A stretch of DNA of 64,000 bases, taken from Acanthochlamys bracteata. Its lineage: Eukaryota; Streptophyta; Magnoliopsida; Pandanales; Velloziaceae. The translations under genes and the position numbers were made by a program. Positions 46,336-55,913 of the stretch are shown one piece after another. The notes under the pieces were generated by a model. It saw only the letters and a list, made by a program, of their open reading frames with translations, did no database searches and was not told where the DNA came from. The stretch covers positions 749,001 through 813,000 of the forward strand of contig CM034126.1 in the NCBI GenBank assembly GCA_019914995.1. The letters are read 5' to 3'. Numbering within the stretch: the first letter of the stretch is position 1; every line of letters starts with the position of its first letter.

Positions 46336-49275
46336 ATGGTTTCGAGATCATACTCAAACCTGCTGGACCTTGCTTCTGGCGATTCTCCATCTCTTGGTCG
46401 TGTAGGGAAGAGGCTTCCTAGAGTCATGACAGTCGCTGGTATAATTTCCGACCTGGACGAGGATAGTTCTAACAGCACAGGTTCAGAAGCTCCCTCTACT
46501 GTTTCTCAAGAGCGTCTGATTATAGTAGGCAATCAACTTCCTATTAGGGCTCACCGTAAACCTGATGGGAATGGTTGGCACTTTAGTTGGGACGAGGATT
46601 CGCTTCTCTTGCAACTCAAGGATGGCCTTGGGGAGGACGTAGAAGTGATCTACATTGGTTGTCTTCGAGAGGAGATAGAACCGAGATATCAGGAAGATGT
46701 TTCTCAGACCCTCCTTGAGACCTTCAAATGTGTTCCAACTTTCCTTCCATCTGATCTTTTTACCAAATTCTATCATGGATTCTGCAAGCAGCAATTGTGG
46801 CCTCTGTTCCATTACATGCTTCCGCTATCCGCTGAGCTTGGCGGCCGATTTGACCGTTCTCTGTGGCAAGCTTATGTCTCGGTGAACAAGATATTTGCTG
46901 ATAAGGTCATGGAGGTTATCAGTCCTGATGATGATTTTGTGTGGGTGCATGACTATCACCTCATGGTGCTACCTACTTTCTTGAGGAAGAGGTTCAACAG
47001 AGTCAAGCTTGGCTTCTTCCTTCATAGTCCTTTCCCTTCCTCAGAGATTTATAGAGTGCTTCCCGTCAGAGATGAACTACTTCGAGCTCTTCTCAATGCT
47101 GATCTTATTGGTTTCCACACCTTCGACTATGCAAGACATTTTCTTTCCTGCTGCAGTAGAATGCTCGGTCTAGGATATCAATCAAAAAGAGGTTACATTG
47201 GGCTTGAGTACTACGGCCGCACTGTAAGTATTAAAATTCTTCCTGTTGGAATTCACATGGGCCAGATCCAATCTGTTCTCAATCTTCCAGAGACCGAAAC
47301 TAAGGTTGCGGAGCTCAGAGATCAATTCAAAGGCCGGACTGTCATTCTTGGGGTTGATGATATGGATATCTTCAAAGGAATTAGTTTGAAGCTGTTGGCC
47401 ATGGAACAGTTGCTGATTCAGCATCCAGATTGGAGAGGAAAAGCTGTCCTAGTTCAGATTGCAAACCCTGCTAGAGGCCGCGGGAAAGATGTACAAGAAG
47501 TTCAGTCAGAGACGTACTCCGTTGCCAGAAGGATAAACGAGAAATTTGGAACACCGGGATATCAACCTGTTGTTCTTATAGACAAACCGCTTCAATTCTA
47601 TGAAAGAATTGCTTACTATGTTATATCCGAGTGCTGCCTTGTTACTGCAGTAAGGGATGGAATGAATCTTATACCGTATGAGTACATCGTCTGCCGTCAA
47701 GGAAATCAGAAACTGGATGAAACACTTGGTCTGGGCCCATCTGTTCCAAAGAAGAGCATGCTGGTTGTTTCAGAATTCATAGGTTGTTCTCCATCTCTAA
47801 GTGGCGCAATTCGTGTTAACCCTTGGAACATAGACTCGGTTGCTGAAGCAATGGATGGTGCTTTAATGTTATCAGAGCCTGAGAAACAATTGCGTCACGA
47901 GAAGCATTACCGTTACGTGTGCACCCATGATGTTGCGTATTGGGTGAATAGCTTCTTACAGGATTTGGAAAGGACTTGTCGGGATCATATGAGAAGAAGG
48001 TGTTGGGGCATTGGCTTCGGCTTAGGATTCAGAGTCATTGCTCTTGATCCCAATTTCAGGAAGCTTTCAGTTGAACACATTGTGTCAGCCTATAAAAGAA
48101 CCAAGAATCGAGCAATTCTCTTGGATTATGACGGTGCAATAATGCCTCGAGCATGCATCAACAAGAAACCAAATCCTGAGGTGATTGGTATTTTGAATAG
48201 CTTGTGCCAAGACCCTAGGAACATTGTTTTCCTTGTCAGCGGTAGCACTAAAGAGACATTGGGTGACTGGTTCTCATCTTGCGAGAAGCTAATGATTGCT
48301 GCTGAGAATGGTTACTTCTTAAGGTAAACCCCTACTTCTATTTGGATTCTTCATTTTCTGGTACAATTTCAGGTTCAATATTAACATTATCATTTTGCAG
48401 GAAAAAGCAAGATGTAGAATGGGAAACATGTGTTACTGTGGCCAATTTTGACTGGAAGCAAATTGCTGAACCAGTTATGAAAGTGTACACAGAAACAACT
48501 GATGGTTCAAGTATAGAGTTTAAAGAGAGTGCACTTGTGTGGCATTACCAGTATGCAGATCCTGACTTTGGGTCGTGCCAAGCTAAGGAACTCCTCGAAC
48601 ATCTGGACAGCGTTCTTTCTAGTGAGCCCGTCTCTGTAAAGAGTGGCCAACAGATTGTAGAAGTTAAACCACAGGCCAGTATAAACCCATTGATCATTTC
48701 ATATTTTAGTGTACTTGCACAGTTGCAGTCCACTGGTTTCCGTGTTATTAGCCTCTTTTCAAGACAATGCAATTCAATAGCCATTGCAGGTGACCTCTTA
48801 GCATACTTGGCATTAGCTTACTAGACTACCATTAGATCAACTAGTCCTTGACATCTCCTCTTTAGATTGATCATCTGTTCGTAGTACTATCCTTAACTTC
48901 TGGCATTCTTCCTAGTCAAGAATTGGCAATATCGACATATTAATCATTCATTTGTTAGTGAAATATGCAATTATACTAATGCAGGGTGTGACCAAAGGAC
49001 TACTAGCTGAGCGGCTTCTATCTGCAATGAAAGAGAAGGGTTTGCTCCCGGACTTTGTATTATGCATCGGTGATGATCGGTCAGATGAGGACATGTTTGA
49101 GGTTGTCAGTAGTTCGATTGGCGGTCCTTCTCTATCGCCTGTTGCTGAAGTATTCCTCTGCACAGTCGGGCAGAAACCAAGCAAAGCTAAGTACTACTTG
49201 GATGACGCGACAGAGATTGTGAGGATGTTGCAGGGCCTCTCTACAGCTGCTGATCAGATGTTGCAACGAGCATGA
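46336..49275 (+). CDS. TPS: class II trehalose-6-phosphate synthase-like protein (TPS7-11 type)
   Basis: Three coding exons, 46336-48323, 48401-48674 and 48985-49275, encode 850 residues. It starts MVSRSYSNLLDLASGDSP, the usual class II beginning. Residues about 55-540 form a GT20 glycosyltransferase domain (VWVHDYHLMVLP, FFLHSPFPSSEIYR, VTAVRDGMNLIPYEY). Residues about 590-830 form a trehalose-phosphatase-like HAD domain, with DYDGAIMP at 597-604 and GDDRSDEDMF at 783-792. The first HAD motif has Ala where DxDGT is usual, and the N-terminal sugar-binding motif reads NQLP rather than NRLP. Class II TPS proteins are thought to act as regulators of T6P/SnRK1 signalling, not enzymes, and these changes agree. 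Intron 2 starts with GC (CAG then GCCAGT), not GT; reading through it would truncate the protein. Confidence 0.92.
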
Positions 49276-51455
49276 ACAACAGCTTCTTGCGGTACACAAT
49301 GAAAACTTGTTTGTGCAGTTCAAGTTGGAGCAGATGTTATTATTTCCTGGTTCTGCGTGTACCACTGTATGGTTTCTGTGATTTTTAGGGCAAAAACGAT
49401 AATTCACCGGCGGCCAACGATGGTAGGCTCTAGGTGGTTTGATATATTAACGGCCGTGTTTGTCTGGATAAAGTTATGTGTATCTATAGGAATATGATAT
49501 AACTAAGTTTGTGATTTGCGGTGCTTGGCCATAACGATAACTACACAAACATTCTACCAATTTGGATTAACTCATTTAAGTATGAGTGCGTTTGATATGC
49601 ATACTAAAAATTATTTTTATTTCATATTTTTTAATATATATTTTATAAATATTTAAAAATTTAAATAGTGTAGAAAAAATTTATGTAATAAAATTTTTTA
49701 TTATATATTTTTATTATTTTTTTAAAAATAAAAAAATAAAATTTATTTTTAAAAAAAAAACAAAAATATTTTTTATTTAAATTTTTTTTTTTATAAGTAA
49801 TTTTAAACGTACTCTTAAATGAAAGAAACATAATTTGAACAAGCTAAGCTTTCAAATACTACACTATTATTATATAATGTTCTACTGAGCTTTACTTGGC
49901 GATATATGATCCGATTCAAAATTTAATATAAAACTAATTCATTTTATTTAGATTAGAATTCGTTTAAAAAATTTAACATAAAATTGATTCATTTAATTCG
50001 AAACTATTTATTTTAAGATAAACACATCCCAAGTAAAATTGGTTAGTATCTTTTTGCTATTTGAATATTATGCTCGAACATACACTGTAGGTATCTATCA
50101 ATTTGATCAAATTGGAATTCTTTCATTTTTTTGTTTGGACAAAGACTCAATTTCAGTTACTTTTTAAGAATCTATTTTTAAAAATTCACTTCATACGGAG
50201 ATGTTTGGGGTTACTTATAAATAGGCGCTTTTATTGAAAGAAATTTTTGATAGAATTTGTTAAAAAATGAGTTCATTATTTATAGCTTAAAAATAAAAAT
50301 TTCTTTACATAAGCAATGTCTTTCTTATTAAAAATATAATATATCATAGAAGATTTTTTTGAAAAATGTTTTCTTTTAAATTAAATAATTAAAAAAGTAT
50401 ACATATAATGATCATATGAGTACAATTTATTTATATTTTCTAAACTTAAACATAAATATTGTAGAATATTTATTTAAAAATAAAATGCCGGAAAAAAATG
50501 AAATAAGAAAGTATAGGCAATGAAACAGCCTGTACGTATCTCATTGATGGAGTCGCTAGAAATTAAGGATGGTAACATGGAAGCCGTGTTTACTAACCCC
50601 CAAAATTTATATTTTTTGAAATTTATTTTTAATATTAAAATAGCTAAATTATTTAAATTAATTTTATATTAAATTTTCTAAAATTTAATATTAAAACTTA
50701 CTATTTAAATAAAATTAATATAAAATTTAATTTTTTAAAACTATTTTTCAAAATCTTCTAAACTTCAGTTCAGCTATTTGGTAAATACATCCGAAGAGAA
50801 TGTGTTGTAATGATTTTTAGAAATAAAATTTTCTAATTAAAATATTTTTTAAAATTTAAAAGTTAAACTCTAATTTTAGCTAAAAAACAATAAATTTTTT
50901 GACATAAATTTTTTTATTGTTTAAATTTTAAAAATATTTATAAAATATTTTAAAAACTAAAAAATTTATAATAAAAATATTTATAAGTAATGAAATAAAA
51001 ATATAATAAAATGAGATCATGGGAAGTATGCCTTGCATACTCACCTGATGAAGCGTGCGTTTTTTTAATTTTAAAAATGAGTTTTATAAATAAATTGTTA
51101 TAAATGGTATTGTTGAAACTGATGTGTTTTATTTATATTAAAAAATTGAATTGAAAGTAATTTTTTATATTTTTTTAATAAAAAATAAATTAAAAATAAT
51201 TTTTTATTAAAAAAGAAATGGATTTTGTGTACAAAAGAATGCACCCGAAACATCTAGAGATTTGGTCTTACTTGCTCAAAACAGAACTGATGATAATAAT
51301 TACAACCACTGAAAATTTATTTCATAATAAATTAGATTGTAATTTTTTCAATGGCTTGCAATGTTTCTATTTACATAAAAAATGGTAAACCAAGACAAGA
51401 CGCAAGAAATTTTCTCGTCCGCAAATGAGACCGCGCAATCCATTCTCATTCGCTT
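49276..51455. other. 3' region of TPS and AT-rich spacer
   Basis: The first 200-300 bases are the TPS 3' untranslated region. The remainder is very A+T-rich. It includes a MITE-like element (49584-49814) and a short GATCCGA-type piece at 49905-50005. No gene is visible. Confidence 0.45.
49584..49814. mobile_element. MITE-like element downstream of TPS
   Basis: Left end GAGTGCGTTTGATATGC and right end, inversely GAGTACGTTTAAAATTAC, agree at 10 of the first 12 positions. Flanks are TAT and TTA. The 231-base core is A+T-rich. It belongs with the element at 24394-24650. Confidence 0.6.
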
Positions 51456-51459
51456 ACAC

Positions 51460-51467
51460 TATAAATA
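51460..51467 (+). promoter_or_regulatory. TATA box of the glycine-rich protein gene
   Basis: TATAAATA lies 61 bases ahead of the ATG at 51521, leaving room for a transcription start near 51490 and a short leader. No competing TATA box is closer. Confidence 0.6.
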
Positions 51468-51520
51468 CATCTTCTTTCTCTTCAATCTCACACCAACTCA
51501 GCTAGAAACAAGTTTTCAAA

Positions 51521-53434
51521 ATGGGAACTCATACGATTTCTAATACTATTACAATCACAACCATCGCACTACAGCTTATGCTTTGCACAACCGTGTCGTT
51601 TGCTTCTAGATCTCTTCTCACCCAAGAACTAGGCGGCAGTACAATTTCCGGTTCCATTTCTGGTCATGGAGGCACTGCAAGAGAGAAATTTGTTGGTGCT
51701 ACAGGCGGTGGCGGTGGCTCTGGCTCAGGCGGCCACGTCGGTGTTTTCAACTTCGAATTTGCTGGCGGTTTGGGAGGAGGCGACTTAGCAGGTGGCAAAC
51801 ATGCTAGTGGCTCAACTGGCGGAATTGCTGGAGCTGAAGGTAGCCATGCTGGTGGTTTTAGTGGTGAATTTGTCGATGGTTCTGAAGGCAGTGGTGGTGG
51901 AGAAAGTGGCAAACAAGCTAGTGGTTTCCCTGGAGGAAATATTGGAACTGGCGGTAGCGGTGTTGGTGATTTCAACTTTGAATTCGCTGGTAGTTCTAGA
52001 GGGAGTGGTGGTAGCGGTGGCGGAGTAAGTGGCAAATCTGTCGGTGGTTCCACTAGTAGAAGTACTGGAGCTAGCAGCAGCAATGTCGGTAGTTTTAGCA
52101 CTGAATTTGCTGGTGGTTCTGGAGGAGGTGGTGGTAGCCATGGTGAAGCAGGTGGCAAACAAGCCAGTAGTTCTGAAGTCAGTGGCGGTAGAAAAATTGG
52201 AGCTAGCAGCGACGTTGCTAGTAATTCTAGTGTCGAATTTTCTGGTCATTTTGGAGGAAGTAATGGCGGAGCAGGAGGCAAACAAGCCAGTGGTTCCAGT
52301 GGCGGAAAAACTGCAACAAGCGGCAGCGGTTCCAGTGGTTTTAAATTTGAATATGCCAGCAGTTCTAATGGAAGCGGTGGCGGAGCAGGTGGCAAACAAG
52401 CCACTAGTTCTAACAGCGGAAAACATGCCACTGGTAATTCTAGCGTTGAATTTGGAGGTAATTCTAAAAAAAGTAGCAAACAAGCCAGTGGTTCCAGCAG
52501 CAAACAAGCCAGTGGTTCAAGTAGTTTTAGTGTTGAATTTGCCGGCCATTCAAGAGGAAGTGATGGCGGAAAAAGTGGCAAACATGCCGGTGATTTCAGT
52601 GGCGCAAAAGCTGGAGCTAGTGGCAGCAATGCTGGCAATTTCAGCGTTGAATTTGCTGGTAATAGTTCTGGAAGAATTGGTGCCAAAGCAGGTGGCAAAA
52701 ACACAAGTGATTTTGGTAACCGAAAAAAAACTGAAGCTAGCGGCGGCGGTGCTGGTGATTTCAACGCTGAATTTTCCGGTTGCAAACAAGCTGGCGGATC
52801 TACTAGTGGAAGTGCTAGAGCTAATAGTGCTAACGGCGGTGGTTTTAGCGTCGAATTTTCTGGCAGCAAACATGCTGGTGGTTACGCTGGCAGAAATATT
52901 GGAGCCGAAGGCAGCGGTGCCGGCGGTTTCAGTGGGGAATTTGCCGGTGGCAAACAAGCGGGTGGTTCTGCTGGTGAAAGTACTGGAGCAGGAGGCAGCA
53001 GTGCCGGTGGTTTCAGCTTTGAAAGTTCCGGTAGCAACTATGTCTATGGTTCCGGTAGCGGAAGTGTAGGAGCTAGCAGTGGCAACGGCGGTGGTTTCGA
53101 CGTTGAATTTAGCGGTAGTAAACAAGCTAGTGGTTCAGGTGGCAGAAGTAATGGAGCTGGTGGAGCCGGATCCTTTGTCGCTGGAGGTGGTAGTGCTGCC
53201 GGTGGCGGCAGTGGCGCTGACGTTTCTGGCGGAGTAGAGCATGCAATAGAATTCGGCACTGGCGGAAGTGGATCATCCATCGGTAAAGTAGGAGGTGAGG
53301 TAGCCGGCGGAAGCGGTGGAGAATCCGATGGCGGCGCCACTTTTGGGGCAGGAGGCGGACATAGTGGCGGCTTCGGTGGGGGTGGTTTCGTCAGCGGCGG
53401 AGGTGCCGGAGGTGGTGTTGGTTCCTTCCCTTAG
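51521..53434 (+). CDS. secreted glycine-rich repeat protein, 637 residues
   Basis: A single uninterrupted exon. Residues 1 to about 28 form a signal peptide (hydrophobic TIALQLMLCTTVSFA, cleavage likely after Ala before SRSLL). The mature protein is dominated by Gly, Ser and Ala. About 14 repeats, spaced roughly 30-45 residues apart, carry an aromatic/acidic box of the form F-x-x-E-F-(A/S)-G (FNFEFAG, FSTEFAG, FSVEFAG, FDVEFSG) and a basic box G/S-K-(Q/H)-A-(S/G)-G. The last 90 or so residues are almost pure Gly/Ser/Ala. Secreted glycine-rich proteins are usually cell-wall structural or wall-associated proteins; that role is inferred. There are no cysteine-rich GRP-II motifs or RNA-binding domains. 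The alternating charge of EF and K(Q/H) boxes suggests self-association. Confidence 0.8.
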   Translation: MGTHTISNTITITTIALQLMLCTTVSFASRSLLTQELGGSTISGSISGHGGTAREKFVGATGGGGGSGSGGHVGVFNFEFAGGLGGGDLAGGKHASGSTGGIAGAEGSHAGGFSGEFVDGSEGSGGGESGKQASGFPGGNIGTGGSGVGDFNFEFAGSSRGSGGSGGGVSGKSVGGSTSRSTGASSSNVGSFSTEFAGGSGGGGGSHGEAGGKQASSSEVSGGRKIGASSDVASNSSVEFSGHFGGSNGGAGGKQASGSSGGKTATSGSGSSGFKFEYASSSNGSGGGAGGKQATSSNSGKHATGNSSVEFGGNSKKSSKQASGSSSKQASGSSSFSVEFAGHSRGSDGGKSGKHAGDFSGAKAGASGSNAGNFSVEFAGNSSGRIGAKAGGKNTSDFGNRKKTEASGGGAGDFNAEFSGCKQAGGSTSGSARANSANGGGFSVEFSGSKHAGGYAGRNIGAEGSGAGGFSGEFAGGKQAGGSAGESTGAGGSSAGGFSFESSGSNYVYGSGSGSVGASSGNGGGFDVEFSGSKQASGSGGRSNGAGGAGSFVAGGGSAAGGGSGADVSGGVEHAIEFGTGGSGSSIGKVGGEVAGGSGGESDGGATFGAGGGHSGGFGGGGFVSGGGAGGGVGSFP

Positions 53435-54770
53435 ATAAGTTGGTGTAGATAGAAACGGTCAGTGCACACTCTCTACGCCAGTATGTGTAGAGATTGATGA
53501 TTCTTAGCTGACCGCTTTATATAAGGTGAGATCGGTTTTGCTGATCCCCAACACATTGTTAACACAATTGTGATATCTTTGTAAACAATCAAATGAAAAT
53601 CAATTCATCCAACTCAATTTCAAAAGAATTCGTTTTTTTTCCATAATGCTACAATTTCTAAAGGAAGCAATTTATAATCCGACCCGTAAATTTGATCCGA
53701 AAAAGTTAAATTCGGATCAAATTTTAAACGAATTCGAATCAATTTCGGATCAATTTGAAATTGACCTAAAAATTTAAACGGATTCGAAGTGATCCGAAAT
53801 TGACTTTTTAATCCGTATAACTATTTATATAGTATACGTTACTTAATAATTAAAAAATAATAGCATAAAATTTGAACTTAATTGTATATATATATATATA
53901 TCTTAATTTTTTCTAATTTTTACTTAATTTATAAATTTTATCAAAATTAATATTTTTTAGATATATCATAATTAATAATATTTTTGTATTATTTTTTAAA
54001 AATAATTTTTATAATTTTTATTTTAATAATTTTAACTATTAAATGGGTCGATTCGAATTTGATCCAGTTATTAAATAGATTAGATTAAGGTTGACAATTT
54101 TGATCCATAAAATAAATAAGTTCGATTAAAATTGAATAACTTTTATTCGGTTATTATATGGATCGATATAAAATCGATTTCAAGAATCCGAATTTTATCC
54201 CTATTTAAAAGACTTATTTTAGAAAAAAATCCCTTTTCATCTATTCGAAATATGACGTATAAATTGGGCGGCTAAAGAATGAGGCCTTTTTCATTTTAAG
54301 TTTTTAGGCCCGTTTAAGCACACTTATACACCATTTGCATACAATACAACAAACAACAATGACTTATAACTTATTTAATTATCACAAAGTGATCTAAAAA
54401 TGAATATTTAAAAATAAATTTTTTTAAATAAGTTAATAAATTAAATTTCTTAAATATATAAAAAATCATCTTAAAGTAATTTTGTTTAGAAAAAATAACT
54501 TTCAAATTCATTCTAAACTAACAAACCTATATTATAAGAAGTCAAAGATTGAACATAAGTTTCTTTCTCAACCAAAACAATCATTATCATCTATTTAAAA
54601 AAACTATCAATATCCCAACCATGAGCAGCTAACTACTCATGCCAACTTCATCAACTACGGTTCTTCTCCTTCCTTCTCCATGATTATTAATGAGCTTAAC
54701 CACCAACCCCTTTTTCCTTCGCCAATTCAAATCACCATTTATTTATCAAATATTCAAATGCACGTCCACC
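53435..54770. other. 3' region and AT-rich spacer with dispersed repeat
   Basis: To about 53640 this is the likely 3' untranslated region of the glycine-rich gene. From about 53675 to 54205 lies a GATCCGAA-type dispersed repeat like the one at 432-880, ending in a TTTATCCCTATTT word, the inverse of the TAGGGGTGACA end there; it includes a TA repeat at about 53884-53901. The rest is AT-rich without a gene. Confidence 0.5.
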
Positions 54771-54774
54771 TCAT

Positions 54775-55306
54775 TATTAAAAAATAATTTAGTCCTATAT
54801 TGCTTATCAATGGTCCTGAAATGATATTCATAAAGATCTGAACTTACTCTTTTCATAGCCAATTAGTCTTAAGAAAAATTTTAAATTCGTCACATAATAT
54901 TAGAGCAGGTTGGACCGGATCGGTCCAAAATGTGGGCTAAATCTAACTTATTATCTATATTTATTCAGGGCCTTCATAGTCCGGTTTATTTTAGGATAAA
55001 AATAGTCCGCTTTATTTCAGGACAGATAGCTCATTTCATTCAAAGGACAGTTGTCCGCTACATTATAGGACAAATAGCTCATTTCATTTCAGAATAGGTC
55101 GCCCGTTTTATTCAATTTATTACAGAATACGTAGCCTATATCAATTCAATTTATAAATAAAAAAATAACGCTCTGCTGGAGAGCAGATATTAAAGATAGT
55201 TTAGTTCCATATTGCTTATCAATGATTCTGAGATGATATTTATAAATTAATATTTAGACTCAATATTTTCATAGCCAATTAGTTTTGAAAATAATTCTAA
55301 ATTTTT
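54775..55306. mobile_element. TRIM-like LTR element (fossil)
   Basis: Two direct repeats of about 115-120 bases (54775-54890 and 55188-55306) share TTAG-TCC-ATATTGCTTATCAATG and TTTTCATAGCCAATTAGT words. Just inside the left repeat, ATATTAGAGCAGGTTGG at about 54897 resembles the initiator-methionine-tRNA primer site (TATCAGAGC) used by many plant LTR elements. The total is about 530 bases with no coding region, which fits terminal-repeat retrotransposons in miniature. The two repeats differ at many positions, so the insertion looks old, and it is broken in the sense of being non-coding. Confidence 0.6.
54965..55140. repeat. degenerate short tandem repeats inside the TRIM-like element
   Basis: Units such as TAGTCCGCTTTATTTCAGGACA and GATAGCTCATTTCATT recur several times, at spacings of roughly 25-50 bases, with small differences. 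They make up most of the internal part of the element. Confidence 0.55.
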
Positions 55307-55777
55307 ATCTTCTTTATTCGTACCTTACAGTATGTAGCTAGACTTTTTGCCTACTAACATATGCTCTCTACTTAACTATTTCCAAAATATATAGACTGCG
55401 ATTCTTGATATGATCTAATTCCCTCTCTATCTCTATATATATGAGGGAGATGAACGGTATTTGTAGTTAGATATTTTTGAGTTTTCTATGTATGGTTTGC
55501 TTTCAAGAAGGAAGGGAAAGGACAATGGATGGATGCATGAGAGTTGAGCTCTCATCACATGTACATGTTCCATCTTCTCATGTCTTCTATGTGATAATTA
55601 TCCAACTCTTTACTTGAATCATAGACAAACACACATAATAATAATTAGGTCATACAAAGATTAGTAATGAAACTAATTAACACTCCCCCTCTCTTTCACC
55701 TACTCTCACTTAATTGCACATTTGCACCTCTCCCTCTCTCTTATATCTATCATCTTACTCCTCTTTCTTTGAGTACC

Positions 55778-55780
<3 letters not shown>
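55307..55780 (+). promoter_or_regulatory. upstream region of the ABCB2-type gene
   Basis: This should contain the promoter of the ABC transporter. A CTCTATATATATGAGG word near 55431-55445 is a candidate TATA box, which would give a leader of over 400 bases. No other motif is claimed. Confidence 0.3.

Positions 55781-55781
<1 letters not shown>

Positions 55782-55822
<41 letters not shown>
55782..55822. repeat. (CT)n microsatellite in the ABCB2 leader
   Basis: About 20 uninterrupted CT dinucleotides lie 91 bases ahead of the start codon. CT/GA runs in plant leaders are common and can bind GAGA-type (BPC) factors, but no function is shown here. Confidence 0.9.
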
Positions 55823-55825
<3 letters not shown>

Positions 55826-55913
55826 TCTTTCTCATTTATATAGAAGTCTACTACTACTTTATCTTGAACACACTTAAAAAATCTTGGATTTGTAAGAAGA
55901 TCGAAGAAGAAGA

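Noticed and set aside
46483-46812. Antisense open frame of 109 codons in the TPS coding exon
   Set aside because: It is a shadow of a conserved coding exon on the other strand, and its product resembles no family.
51664-53340. Long open frames on the minus strand and in another plus frame across the glycine-rich gene (Pro/Leu-rich and Thr-rich products)
   Set aside because: They follow from the GGN/GCN codon repetition of the sense gene, which has few stop-forming triplets in other frames. They lack signal peptides, start contexts or family resemblance.
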